The position numbers and the translations under genes were made by a program. A stretch of DNA of 64,000 bases from Corynebacterium faecale (GTDB lineage Bacteria > Actinomycetota > Actinomycetes > Mycobacteriales > Mycobacteriaceae), in assembly GCF_030408735.1 (NCBI RefSeq), contig NZ_CP047204.1, positions 2,790,001-2,854,000 of the forward strand. Reading direction: 5' to 3'. The notes under the pieces were generated by a model, which searched no databases, had not been told where the DNA came from, and saw only the letters and a program-made list of their open reading frames with translations. This document shows positions 7,592 through 16,152 of the stretch, in pieces; within the stretch, counting starts at the first letter, position 1; the number at the start of each line of letters is the position of its first letter.

Positions 7592-9478
7592 CTATGCTTC
7601 CGGCTCCTCCCAGCTGCGGATGCGGCGCAGCAGCATGCGGCTCTTACGCTGGGAGGCGCCGAGTTTCCTGCTCATGCGTGCCAGGACCTTGATGGCGTCA
7701 TTGATGTGGGGGCCCTTGTTGAGCATGACGCATTCGCAGCGCAGGGCCAGGGCGGCGTCGGTGATTTCTGCACGCGACGGCAGGCCGTTCTTGGCCATGT
7801 TCTCCAAGACCTGGGTGGCGAAGATGGTGGGGATGTGGGCGGCTTCGGCAAGCGCCATGATCAGCTGTGGGACTTCAGCCATGCGGTCGAAGCCGAGTTC
7901 CACGGCGAGGTCACCGCGGGCGATCATGACACCGAAGTTTTCATGTTGCATGCCGGTGAGCATGATCTGCGCCAGGTTTTCATAACCGGGGATGGTTTCG
8001 ATTTTCAACACCAGGCCGAGTTCGCGGACCTTGTCATGCTGGCCGGTTTCCTCGGCGATGTTCTTCATCGCCTGGAGGACGTAGTCCACATCGCCGGTGT
8101 CGCGGATGAAGGAGACGTTGACAATATCGGCGTGTTCGGCCACGAAGCGCAGGTGCTGGAGGTCTTCTTCGGTGAGGCTGGGCAGGGGGAGTTCGGAGTC
8201 AGGCAGGTTGATGCCCTTGTAGGCTGCCAGGTTCACACCCTGTGGGCGGGCGCGGGTGACTTCCAATTCGAGGACATGATGACCGTTCATTTCCTTTTTG
8301 TCGATGCAGACAGCGGCGATGCTGCCGTCGTCGAAAAGCACCCGGTGACCGACCTTGACGGCACCGACCGCCTCCGGGAGGGTGCAGCTCAGCATCGGGG
8401 TGCGGCCGAGGCCGACCGAGGGGTTATAAATCACATCTTCGGAGGTGAGGAACAGGCGGTTGCCCACCTTGAGGTTGATGCGCTGCAGCACCGGCGGGAT
8501 GCCGCGCACCGGGGTGCGTTCATAGTCATGCTGGAGCAAGGTGCCGTTGGTGAGGTAGGCGTTCTGGTAGCCCTCGGCGAGCACCGCGCCGTCGAAGGTG
8601 CGCACCACGGTGAAGGAGCGGCGGGAGTCACGGTTGTCGGTCAAGCCGATGACGCTGCCGGTGTGAAGCTTGGCAAACCAGGTCGGATCCACCTGGATGG
8701 GGAGCGCGGGGCGGCCGGGCAGGCTCTCTGGAACCGGTGCCGGTTCCACGTCGTCTTCAGAAATCGGGGTGATCCACAGCTTGGACGGGGTGAGCACGCG
8801 GCCGGTGTCCAGGCGGGTGACACGCGCGCGACCCACCTCCGGGCCCGGCGCGATCTCGCCGGTGCGCACCTTCGGGCCTGCCAGGTCCATGGCCACGCGG
8901 ATCTCACGGCCAGCTTCAGCGGCGACGGTGTGGATATTGTCAATCATCTGCTTCCACGCGGTTTCATCATCGTGGGCGCAGTTGATGCGGGCCAGGTCCA
9001 TGCCGCTCTTGGCAAAACCACGGACCAGTTCGATGTCGGTGGCAGCCTCGGTGGGCAGGGTGACCATGATGCAGGACGGGGTGCCCTCGATCGGGGCGCC
9101 CAGGAGGATGTCAGCGTGCTCATCCAAGATCTCATCGGCATCGGAGAAGGCATCGGCCACATCGGAACCGGGGTAGAGCGGGCCTTCACCTAAGTAGGCG
9201 CCGATCACATTGCGGGCGGATTTCAGACGCGCCTTCACGCTGGGTTCGGTGGTGGTCAGTCGGGTGGAGCCGATCGAGGCCAGTGCGCTCTGCAGGGAGC
9301 GGAGATCACGGGTGCGCAGGTGCAGGTAGTGCAGCAGGTTGATCGCGCCGTTGTAATGGGTCGGGGCAACCTTATCGATCTCCGCCTTGTTGGCTTCGGT
9401 GACATGCGCGAGCTCGGTGAGAAGCTCATCCATCTCATGGCGTAGTTCCTGCAGATGATCGTGGCTGAACGTTCCCAT
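7592..9478 (-). CDS. pyk2: Pyruvate kinase-like protein with N-terminal extension
   Basis: A pyruvate kinase homologue (phosphoenolpyruvate + ADP to pyruvate + ATP), 628 residues. About 135 extra residues at the N-terminus, mostly helical, precede the barrel, which starts at CIMVTLP. Conserved blocks are MDLAGPKVRTG, the catalytic-Lys block LVLKIETIPGYENL, MIARGDLAVELG and ATQVLENMAKNGLPSRAEI. The block usually reading MLSxETAxGxYP is MLNKGPHINDAI, and the C-terminal effector domain is missing. Classic allostery is therefore unlikely and catalytic competence is not assured. GAGGAG precedes ATG 9478. It lies 122 bp downstream of ldhA on the same strand; ldhA-pyk2 is an operon in C. glutamicum. 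Confidence 0.88.
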   Translation of the reverse strand: MGTFSHDHLQELRHEMDELLTELAHVTEANKAEIDKVAPTHYNGAINLLHYLHLRTRDLRSLQSALASIGSTRLTTTEPSVKARLKSARNVIGAYLGEGPLYPGSDVADAFSDADEILDEHADILLGAPIEGTPSCIMVTLPTEAATDIELVRGFAKSGMDLARINCAHDDETAWKQMIDNIHTVAAEAGREIRVAMDLAGPKVRTGEIAPGPEVGRARVTRLDTGRVLTPSKLWITPISEDDVEPAPVPESLPGRPALPIQVDPTWFAKLHTGSVIGLTDNRDSRRSFTVVRTFDGAVLAEGYQNAYLTNGTLLQHDYERTPVRGIPPVLQRINLKVGNRLFLTSEDVIYNPSVGLGRTPMLSCTLPEAVGAVKVGHRVLFDDGSIAAVCIDKKEMNGHHVLELEVTRARPQGVNLAAYKGINLPDSELPLPSLTEEDLQHLRFVAEHADIVNVSFIRDTGDVDYVLQAMKNIAEETGQHDKVRELGLVLKIETIPGYENLAQIMLTGMQHENFGVMIARGDLAVELGFDRMAEVPQLIMALAEAAHIPTIFATQVLENMAKNGLPSRAEITDAALALRCECVMLNKGPHINDAIKVLARMSRKLGASQRKSRMLLRRIRSWEEPEA

Positions 9479-9573
9479 TTTTACTCCTCAAACCCGTGGT
9501 TTACCGGCTCTCAATATCCCCATTGTGCACCTGTTTCAGGCATCCGGCATGTTGAAACAACAACCTGCTTCCT

Positions 9574-9584
9574 GCTTATCGACG
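9574..9584 (-). repeat. CGTCGAYAAGC word, copy 3
   Basis: Reverse copy (T variant) in the ldhA-pyk2 intergenic gap. Confidence 0.6.
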
Positions 9585-9600
9585 AAAAGCTTTAAAACCC

Positions 9601-10554
9601 CTACCGCTCCGGCGGGAAGATCTCATCTTTGATAGCACGCAGCGTATCTGCGGAATGTTTGAAACGGGCCATCTCATGATCGGAGATCTCCAATTCCACC
9701 ACCCGGTGGATTCCGCTGCGGTCAATGATGGCTGGGGTTCCGATGTATATATCCTCCTCGCCGTACTCCCCTTCAAGTAGGGCGCTGACGGGGAGGGCGA
9801 CATCCTGGTTGTTGAGGATCGCGCGGGTGATGCGGGCCAATCCCATGCCGATGCCATAGGAGGTGGATCCCTTAGCGTCGATGATGCGGTAGGCGGCGTC
9901 GCGGGTCTCCTCGAAGATCTTCTCCAGGCGGTCCTCCAGACCGGGATCCTTCTCCAGCATCTTGCGCATGGACACACCCGCGATGGTGGCGGAGGAGAGC
10001 ACGGGCAGTTCCGTGTCGCCGTGTTCACCGATGATGTAGGCGTGGATGGACTTCGGGGAGACATCATAAAGCTCACCCAGCATGTACCTGAAGCGGGCGG
10101 TGTCCAGGACCGTGCCGGAACCGATCACACGATCCTGGTGCAGCCCGGAGAACTTCCACACGGCATAGGAGAGGATATCCACCGGGTTGGAGGCCACCAG
10201 GAAAAGCCCATCAAAGCTGTTGGCCATGACCTCATCCACGATGGACTTCATGATCTTCACGTTCTTGTCCACCAGTTGCAGGCGGGTCTCACCCGGTTTC
10301 TGGGCGGCGCCGGCACAGATGACCACCATGGCGGCATCGGCACAGTCTGCGTAGGTTCCCTTCCTCACCTTGGTGCGCTTGCCCGCCCACACCACACCGT
10401 GGCTGAGGTCCATGACATTTCCTTCGAGCTTCTTTTCATCAATATCGATGATGCACAGCTCATCTGCAATTCCCTGATTAACCAGCGCGTAGGCGTAGGC
10501 GACCCCGACATCGCCCGCCCCGATCAGAACCACTCTGCTACCGACAAAACGCAT
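9601..10554 (-). CDS. ldhA: L-lactate dehydrogenase
   Basis: Reduces pyruvate to L-lactate with NADH. At 317 residues it has an N-terminal Rossmann motif [10 protein letters not shown], the NAD-specifying acidic turn [12 protein letters not shown], the substrate loop with [18 protein letters not shown], and the catalytic His in [18 protein letters not shown] 10554 is chosen because GAGGA lies 8 bases upstream and it gives the usual length; the open frame extends 17 codons further without support. ldhA responds to SugR and LldR in C. glutamicum; I found no clear LldR site in this upstream region. Confidence 0.95.
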   Translation of the reverse strand: MRFVGSRVVLIGAGDVGVAYAYALVNQGIADELCIIDIDEKKLEGNVMDLSHGVVWAGKRTKVRKGTYADCADAAMVVICAGAAQKPGETRLQLVDKNVKIMKSIVDEVMANSFDGLFLVASNPVDILSYAVWKFSGLHQDRVIGSGTVLDTARFRYMLGELYDVSPKSIHAYIIGEHGDTELPVLSSATIAGVSMRKMLEKDPGLEDRLEKIFEETRDAAYRIIDAKGSTSYGIGMGLARITRAILNNQDVALPVSALLEGEYGEEDIYIGTPAIIDRSGIHRVVELEISDHEMARFKHSADTLRAIKDEIFPPER

Positions 10555-10869
10555 GGTGCCCGTCCTCATTCCTCTGTTGAAGCCTGTTGACTCATAAAAG
10601 TTCAACCCGGGTGGCCAGAGAAAGGAACCGCTTCCGTGGCATGCCCAGGAACCTTGACTACTGCTTTAATTATGCCCGATTTTGTGGGGGAAAGGTGTCC
10701 GTCCAGACTTTTGGGGTTTAAGATCACACCTTTTGGTGGTGCGCGGGAGTGGACGGCATCTGCCATTATTCGTTGTATGGCATTGGCACCAAGAATAGTG
10801 GCCCTGTGGCATTCCCGCCGGGAAACCGGTGGAGGTGCACAACCAGTCACGTCGGCGGGAGGGGAACGG
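10555..10869. other. Divergent promoter region ldhA / membrane hydrolase
   Basis: These 315 bp separate two divergent genes. An imperfect dyad GTTGA-N11-TCAAC lies at about 10585-10607 next to the ldhA start and could bind a regulator. No other feature is clear. Confidence 0.3.
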
Positions 10870-12639
10870 GTGACACGGGGGCGTCGACAAGCTCTTTCCT
10901 GGGCCGCACGCGGCCTCGGCGCAGGCCTGGAGCTGGTCCCCGCGCTGCGGATGGCACCAACCCGGCGGCACCGAAGCCTGCCAAACACCATGCGGGCAGG
11001 CTTCCTCGGCGCAGAGATCGCCACCTGGTGGGCGCTGTCCCCCTCACTTCTACCGCGACCGTGGTGGGTAACCGCCGCCAACCTGGCGGTATGCCAGGCA
11101 GTCGGGCACGCAGTGGCGACCGCGGTGCACACCGTCACACCCTGGATGCCGCGCCTGAGCAGTCCGGCGCACGGCGCGGTCGGATCGATCACGCTGGTCA
11201 CGGTACTCGTAGGGATGCGCAGGCAACGCCACCAGACCGATCTCATGGGAATCAGGAACCGCGGGCCGATGGAAACCGCGGCAGGTGTGGCGGTGGGTAC
11301 CGCCGGTTATGGCGCACTGTTGGTGCTCGGTGGACTCTTCCAACATTCGGTGGGCCATCTCCGGTTGTTGGCGGCCCGGATGCTGCCCAGCTGGATCAGA
11401 TGGCTGAGCTGGCCCATGTCCATCGGCCTCCTCAGTGCAGGTGTGGTGTTGCTCGGCGACCGCGTGGTGCTGCGCCGCCTGCTGGGCCATGCTGCCCGCA
11501 ACGCTGAACACCTCAACAGGCTGGTCTTCCCCGGAACCTCCCAACCGTGGGAACCCGAACGCTCCGGCAGCCCGTGGTCCCATGAACGATGGGGCGCGGT
11601 TGGATCACAGGGGCGGGCGGTGTTGTCAGGTGGCCCACGGCGTGCCGACATCGCCACGGTGACAGGCCTGGACCCACGTGATGTGCGGGAACCGATCCGC
11701 CTTTTCGCCGGACTGGTGCCAGGCCACACCCGTGCGATGCAGGTGGATCTGCTGCTGCGCGAAATGCACCGCACGGGCGCCTTCCGCCGCGACACCATCG
11801 TGATCAACACCTCCACCGGCACCGGGTGGATCACCGACTGGTCCGTGGCAGCCACCGAATTCCTCACCGGAGGCAACTGCGCGACCGTATCCATGCAGTA
11901 CAGCTATCTCCCGAGTGCCCTGAGTTGGTACCGGGACACCCGCGCCCCGATCCTGGCCGCACGAGACCTCACCGATGCCATCCGCACCCACCTGGACATG
12001 ATCCCCGCGCCACACCGCCCCAGCCTCTACCTGGCGGGGGAATCACTCGGCGCCTATGGAACAGCCGGTGCCTACGGGGATGTGACCGAACTGCTGAACA
12101 AAGCCGACGGAGTGATCCTGTCCGGCACACCCAGGTTCAGCGATGAGATGAGATCGCTCATTGACTCACGTGCCCCGGGAACACCGGAGCGCCTGCCCAC
12201 CATAGACAATGGACGCCACATCAGATTCGTGGCGGAACCGGATCACCTGAACCATGACCACCGGGGCGATCCCTACCCTGACAAATGGGAGGCACCCCGG
12301 ATGATCATCGCCCAACACGCCTCCGACCCGATCGTATGGTGGGACCTGCCACTATTCATCCGCCGCCCGGAATGGCTCCGGGAACCCGGCACCCGGGGAG
12401 TAAAAGCACCATCCGCCCAGAATCTGGATGTATTCCAGAGATTACGATGGGTTCCTTTTGTCACCGGCTGGCAACTGGCACTGGATTTAGCCGTGTCGGT
12501 GGATGTTCCCGGCGGTCATGGACACAACTACCACGGGGAGTTCCTGGATTACTGGGCGGCGGTGCTGGAAGTTCCGCTGACTCCGGCGGTGAAGGAGCGG
12601 GCTGAGGCGTGGATCCGGGAGAACTCAGTGAAGCGGTGA
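10870..12639 (+). CDS. Membrane-anchored alpha/beta-hydrolase (Abhydrolase_9 type)
   Basis: About 589 residues: an N-terminal region with several membrane segments (roughly residues 35-200) fused to a C-terminal alpha/beta-hydrolase domain. The nucleophile elbow is LYLAGESLGAYG, with candidate acid/base residues in PDHLNHDHRGDPY and in GGHGHNYHGEF near the end. I chose GTG 10870 because GGGAGGGG lies just upstream; the frame is open further upstream without a ribosome site. The substrate is unknown; lipid or wall ester hydrolysis is possible from its location. An 11-bp CGTCGACAAGC word lies within the first codons. Confidence 0.8.
   Translation: MTRGRRQALSWAARGLGAGLELVPALRMAPTRRHRSLPNTMRAGFLGAEIATWWALSPSLLPRPWWVTAANLAVCQAVGHAVATAVHTVTPWMPRLSSPAHGAVGSITLVTVLVGMRRQRHQTDLMGIRNRGPMETAAGVAVGTAGYGALLVLGGLFQHSVGHLRLLAARMLPSWIRWLSWPMSIGLLSAGVVLLGDRVVLRRLLGHAARNAEHLNRLVFPGTSQPWEPERSGSPWSHERWGAVGSQGRAVLSGGPRRADIATVTGLDPRDVREPIRLFAGLVPGHTRAMQVDLLLREMHRTGAFRRDTIVINTSTGTGWITDWSVAATEFLTGGNCATVSMQYSYLPSALSWYRDTRAPILAARDLTDAIRTHLDMIPAPHRPSLYLAGESLGAYGTAGAYGDVTELLNKADGVILSGTPRFSDEMRSLIDSRAPGTPERLPTIDNGRHIRFVAEPDHLNHDHRGDPYPDKWEAPRMIIAQHASDPIVWWDLPLFIRRPEWLREPGTRGVKAPSAQNLDVFQRLRWVPFVTGWQLALDLAVSVDVPGGHGHNYHGEFLDYWAAVLEVPLTPAVKERAEAWIRENSVKR
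10882..10892 (+). repeat. CGTCGAYAAGC word, copy 4
   Basis: Forward copy (C variant) four codons into the membrane hydrolase gene. Confidence 0.6.
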
Positions 12640-12764
12640 CGGCGCTGAACGGGGGTTCCATAAGGGGGCTGTATGAGGGGGGCTGCATGAGGCGCGGCTG
12701 CGCATGGGTTGTACCGGGGGTCGAATGAGCTTTTCCGGCTTTGTCGGCTTTGTCGGCTTTTCCA

Positions 12765-12829
12765 TGCATAACGTCACAAGATTCGAGCAAAAACGAGTGG
12801 TTCTCCGGCAATTCTTGTGACGTTATGCA
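12765..12829. repeat. Long imperfect inverted repeat
   Basis: TGCATAACGTCACAAGA at 12765 is mirrored by TCTTGTGACGTTATGCA ending at 12829, a 17-bp perfect pair around a spacer of about 30 nt. It has no T-run, so it is not a standard terminator. A GGCTTTGTC direct repeat lies just before it. It may be a regulatory dyad for the downstream HAD gene or a small mobile repeat. Confidence 0.6.
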
Positions 12830-12895
12830 GGTGGCAGCAAGCACTTTGGCTCTCCAAGAGCTCCCACCCACCGGGAACCCCCTAAAATCAGACTC

Positions 12896-13540
12896 ATGAA
12901 CCAGCAGGCGATTCTCTTTGATCTGGACGGCACCCTCGTGGACCACACCAGCGCAGCCCATGCGGCGTTGACGGTGTGGTCCCCCACCATCGGTCTGGAG
13001 CCGGATTTCGAGCGGTGGATCGAATTGGATAAATGGGGTTTCGCCCGTTTCGAGCGCGGCGAAACCACCCACCTCGGGCAGCGCCGGGACCGTGTCCGCG
13101 CCTACACCGGCCGGGAGATGGACGATGCTGCCTGCGATGAGATCTACACCGGTTATCTTCGGGCCTACGAAGAGAACTGGACCGCCTACGACGATGCCCT
13201 GTCCTGTCTGGAACGGGCCCTGGCCACCGGCAATCCGGTGGGAATCCTCACCAACGGTGGTGAAGAAATGCAGCAGGAGAAACTAGACCGCACCGGTTTG
13301 AACCTCCCCGGGTTGGTCATGTTGGCCGCCACCACCCTGGATTCAGCAAAACCCCGCCCGGAGATGTATTCACGCGCCCTCGCACGCCTTGAGGCCACCA
13401 CCGCCACCATCATCGGCGATGACTGGATCAACGATGTGGAAAAACCCCGCGAACTGGGTTGGACAGCCTGGTACATCGACCGCAGCGGAACCGACCCCAG
13501 AACCGATGCCACATCCCTGGATCAGGTCACCTTCGGCTGA
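12896..13540 (+). CDS. HAD-superfamily hydrolase
   Basis: A cytosolic phosphatase-like enzyme of 214 residues. Motif I is LFDLDGTLVD (nucleophile and acid Asp), motif II is GILTNGG, motif III Lys lies in SAKPRPEMY, and motif IV is IIGDDWINDVEKP. A helical cap lies between motifs I and II. Relatives dephosphorylate small sugars or nucleotides; the substrate is not readable from sequence. It is monocistronic in appearance, 72 bp ahead of the FMN reductase. Confidence 0.88.
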   Translation: MNQQAILFDLDGTLVDHTSAAHAALTVWSPTIGLEPDFERWIELDKWGFARFERGETTHLGQRRDRVRAYTGREMDDAACDEIYTGYLRAYEENWTAYDDALSCLERALATGNPVGILTNGGEEMQQEKLDRTGLNLPGLVMLAATTLDSAKPRPEMYSRALARLEATTATIIGDDWINDVEKPRELGWTAWYIDRSGTDPRTDATSLDQVTFG

Positions 13541-13612
13541 CTTCCCTGCCGGCTCGCAATAGCGCCCCTACTATGGCAGGAAACCGCACACAATCCACTG
13601 AAGGAGCACAGC

Positions 13613-14158
13613 ATGAAAATCGGCATCATTCTCGGCAGTATCCGCAAGGGACGATTCGGTGAGGGGGTCGCTGACTGGATCATGGATCAGGTTCAGGCCC
13701 GCACTGATGACGGCGTGCAGTATGAACTGCTGGATCTCCAGGAATTCAACGTTCCCCTCCTGGAGGCTGAAACAGTTCCGGGTGCAGCCGATAAGAAGTA
13801 CGACGATGAGAACGTCACCCGGTGGTCTCAGGCCATTGATTCCTGTGATGCGTTCTTGTTCATCACCCCTGAGTACAACCACGGGGTCCCCGGTGCGTTC
13901 AAGAATGCCTTCGATGTCCTGGGCATGGAGTGGTGGGGCAAGCCGGTGGGATTCGCGTCCTACGGCGCCGCTGAGGGCGTGCGTGCCGTGGAACAGTGGC
14001 GTCAGGTCGTGGGCAATTTCAACATGTACGATGTCCGCGCCCAGGTCACTTTCTCCACCTTCACTGAAAATAAAGATGGCGCCTTCACCCCGAATGAGCG
14101 TCGCCCCGGCGAGCTGGAAGGGGTGGTGGAGGCACTGCTGGAGGCGGGCAAGCGCTGA
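13613..14158 (+). CDS. NADPH-dependent FMN reductase family protein
   Basis: A flavodoxin-fold quinone/FMN reductase of 181 residues. The N-terminus IGIILGSIRKGRFGE binds the FMN phosphate, and FITPEYNHGVPGAFKNAFD is the family's flavin-contact signature. AAGGAG sits correctly upstream of the ATG. It lies just ahead of lldR on the same strand with a 43-bp gap, as in C. glutamicum from memory. The electron acceptor is unknown. Confidence 0.88.
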   Translation: MKIGIILGSIRKGRFGEGVADWIMDQVQARTDDGVQYELLDLQEFNVPLLEAETVPGAADKKYDDENVTRWSQAIDSCDAFLFITPEYNHGVPGAFKNAFDVLGMEWWGKPVGFASYGAAEGVRAVEQWRQVVGNFNMYDVRAQVTFSTFTENKDGAFTPNERRPGELEGVVEALLEAGKR

Positions 14159-14201
14159 TAATTCCACTTTCCACTCCCGGCCCGTGCGATACTGAGCGGT
14201 A

Positions 14202-14882
14202 ATGAAAGCGCACGAAATCGTCATGAACTGGGTCACCGAGGAAATGAAGAGCGGTCGGCTCAGCATTGGGGATCACCTTCCCAGTGAACGCACCCTCGCG
14301 GACACCCTCGGGGTGTCCCGGAGTTCGCTCCGGGAGGCCCTCCGCGTCCTGGAGGCGCTGGGCAGCATTTCCAGCGCCACCGGTTCCGGGCCACGCGCGG
14401 GCACCATCATCACCGCCGCCCCGGAGCAGGCTTTGTCGTTATCTCTGACCCTGCAGCTGGCCACGAGCCAGGTCGGGCACCATGATGTCTATGAAACCCG
14501 CCATCTCCTGGAGGGGTGGGCGGCTCTCCACTCCGTGCCGGAGCGTGGTGATTGGACCTCAGCGGAAAAACTCCTCGACATCATGGATGATCCCGCGCTG
14601 CCATTAGCGGAGTTTCTGGCGTTCGATGCCCAGTTTCATGTGGTGCTATCCAAGTCCGCATCGAATCCGCTGATCAGCACACTCATGGATGCCCTGCGCA
14701 CATCTGTTGCTGATCACACCGTGACCCGCGCGCAGGCGTTACCGGATTGGTCCACCACCGCGGCCAGGCTCCAGGTCGAGCACCGCGCCATCCTTTCAGC
14801 ATTGCGGGAAGGCCGGCGCGAGGAGGCCGCAGAGCTGATCCATCGGCACATCACCGGCTACTACGAGGAAACACAGGGGTAG
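14202..14882 (+). CDS. lldR: GntR/FadR-family lactate-responsive repressor
   Basis: A 226-residue regulator. The N-terminal winged helix contains LPSERTLADTLGVSRSSLREALRVLEALG, quoted here as its two halves LPSERTLADTLG and SRSSLREALRVLEALG. The C-terminal FCD ligand domain has metal-binding His/Asp positions (AFDAQFHVVLS and IHRHITGYY). In C. glutamicum LldR represses lldD and ldhA and is released by L-lactate. A matching operator lies upstream of lldD at 15931. It overlaps nothing and is followed after 7 bases by the phosphoesterase gene, so the two are probably co-transcribed. Confidence 0.9.
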   Translation: MKAHEIVMNWVTEEMKSGRLSIGDHLPSERTLADTLGVSRSSLREALRVLEALGSISSATGSGPRAGTIITAAPEQALSLSLTLQLATSQVGHHDVYETRHLLEGWAALHSVPERGDWTSAEKLLDIMDDPALPLAEFLAFDAQFHVVLSKSASNPLISTLMDALRTSVADHTVTRAQALPDWSTTAARLQVEHRAILSALREGRREEAAELIHRHITGYYEETQG

Positions 14883-14889
14883 GTGGGCC

Positions 14890-15678
14890 ATGGTGCGCAC
14901 GTTATGGGCGGTCAGTGATCTCCACGTCACCTTCCCCGAGAACCAGGCCACGGTGGATCGCCTTGTCCCGCAGGATCTCGGTGACTGGTTGATCGTCGCG
15001 GGTGATGTGGCGGAGCGCATCCCTGATGTGGTGCGCACCCTCACCGCGCTGAAGCAGCGTTTCCACACCGTGATCTGGGTTCCCGGCAACCACGAGTTAT
15101 TCAACCGCACGACCGATCGCGTCAATGGCAAGGCCCGCTACCGGGCACTGGTCGGTCAGCTGCGCGCCATCGGCGTGATCACGCCGGAAGACCCCTATCC
15201 GGTATTCGGCCGGGTGACCGTCTGCCCACTGTTCACCCTCTATGACTACTCTTTCCGCCTGCCGGGCCTCACCGCCCAGCAGGCGGTGGCGCAGGCCAAG
15301 GTAAAGCTTGACGACGAGCTCGCCATCGCCCCCTACGTCAACATCGAACAATGGTGTGCCGGGAGAATCGAGTACACCGAAGACCGACTCGATGCCATCA
15401 GGGGACCAAAGGTGTTGGTCAACCACTGGCCCCTGGTCATCGAACCCACACACCGCCTCCGATTCCAAGACATCGCCCTGTGGTGTGGCACCACCGCCAC
15501 CCGTGACTGGGCCGTGAAATACAACGCCATCATGGCCATCCATGGTCACCTGCATATCCCAGCAGAAACGCGTGTGGATGGCATCAGTCACATCGAAGTG
15601 TCCCTCGGCTACCCCTTTGAGGAGCACCCACCGCATGTGCAGCGCCCATGGCCGTTTCCCGTGATGCAGATTAATTAA
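14890..15678 (+). CDS. Calcineurin-like metallophosphoesterase
   Basis: A 262-residue enzyme with the five metal-ligand blocks in order: VSDLHV (D-x-H), VAGDVAE (GD), VPGNHELF (GNHE), VNHWPL (H) and AIHGHLH (GHxH). It has no signal peptide, so it acts in the cytosol. The substrate is unknown. The start lies 8 bases after the lldR stop with GTAGGTGGGCC in between. Its link to lactate metabolism is positional only. Confidence 0.88.
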   Translation: MVRTLWAVSDLHVTFPENQATVDRLVPQDLGDWLIVAGDVAERIPDVVRTLTALKQRFHTVIWVPGNHELFNRTTDRVNGKARYRALVGQLRAIGVITPEDPYPVFGRVTVCPLFTLYDYSFRLPGLTAQQAVAQAKVKLDDELAIAPYVNIEQWCAGRIEYTEDRLDAIRGPKVLVNHWPLVIEPTHRLRFQDIALWCGTTATRDWAVKYNAIMAIHGHLHIPAETRVDGISHIEVSLGYPFEEHPPHVQRPWPFPVMQIN

Positions 15679-15832
15679 CAGTCCAGGTTGTTCGCTCCAT
15701 GGAACTGAAGAGGCCCTCCGGCGCTGGAGTATTGGGCAAGTGACAGATATGCAAAACCAAGATGGCTATAGCTCTCACCCCACACACTCGACCTGAAATG
15801 CCCCCAGGTGAGAAGTGTGGGGGTGAGTCGAT

Positions 15833-15843
15833 CGTCGATAAGC
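15833..15843 (+). repeat. CGTCGAYAAGC word, copy 5
   Basis: Forward copy (T variant), intergenic, about 90 bp ahead of the LldR operator. Confidence 0.6.
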
Positions 15844-15930
15844 AGTGCCTTTAGCCGTGCCACAGGAAAGCGCACCCCCTGCGCACCGCGCAACCATTGA
15901 CATTAAAAGGTGAACCGCCTTACATTTTTG

Positions 15931-15954
15931 TGGTCAGACCACATGGTCTGGCCA
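15931..15954 (+). promoter_or_regulatory. LldR operator upstream of lldD
   Basis: TGGTCAGACCA at 15931-15941 fits the LldR consensus TNGTNNNACNA exactly and is a near palindrome. A second near match, TGGTCTGGCCA, follows at 15944. The consensus is recalled from work on C. glutamicum; binding here is inferred. Confidence 0.75.
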
Positions 15955-15985
15955 AGCGGCCCCTCCCGGAAGAAATGAGGCCACC

Positions 15986-16123
15986 GTGACAAGCGGGTGC
16001 TCTTCGGCAGCCTCAGCAGAAGTGTCCGCATTGGTGTTCAACAAGATTTTCTTCCCCAACGGCAGTGCGATCTTCACACACACCGGTTCACACCCGTCCC
16101 AGCACAACTACCATCGCTTCTAA
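15986..16123 (+). pseudogene. Possible remnant of an MHS-type permease before lldD
   Basis: A 45-codon frame from GTG 15986 with GAGG upstream. It reads [11 protein letters not shown] in the middle, typical of the first transmembrane region of MHS-family MFS carriers, then ends in [10 protein letters not shown] and a stop. C. glutamicum has an MFS permease gene (cg3226) in this position in operon with lldD, so this may be that gene after a large internal deletion that kept its start. The homologous segment is very short, so the call is tentative. Confidence 0.4.
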
Positions 16124-16152
16124 GCCTCTCACCAGGAAGGACCCCCACTCCC

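Larger units (their letters stand above)
15679..15985. other. Intergenic region upstream of lldD
   Basis: 307 bp without a credible gene. It includes the LldR operator (15931-15954) and one 11-bp word (15833). Confidence 0.5.

Noticed and set aside
7706..9193. Long plus-strand open frame opposite pyk2 (495 codons)
   Set aside because: It is the antisense shadow of a GC-rich coding gene; composition is Gly/His/Asp-rich with no domain.
15675..15893. 72-codon minus-strand frame between the phosphoesterase and lldD
   Set aside because: No ribosome site, no homology, overlaps the phosphoesterase stop.
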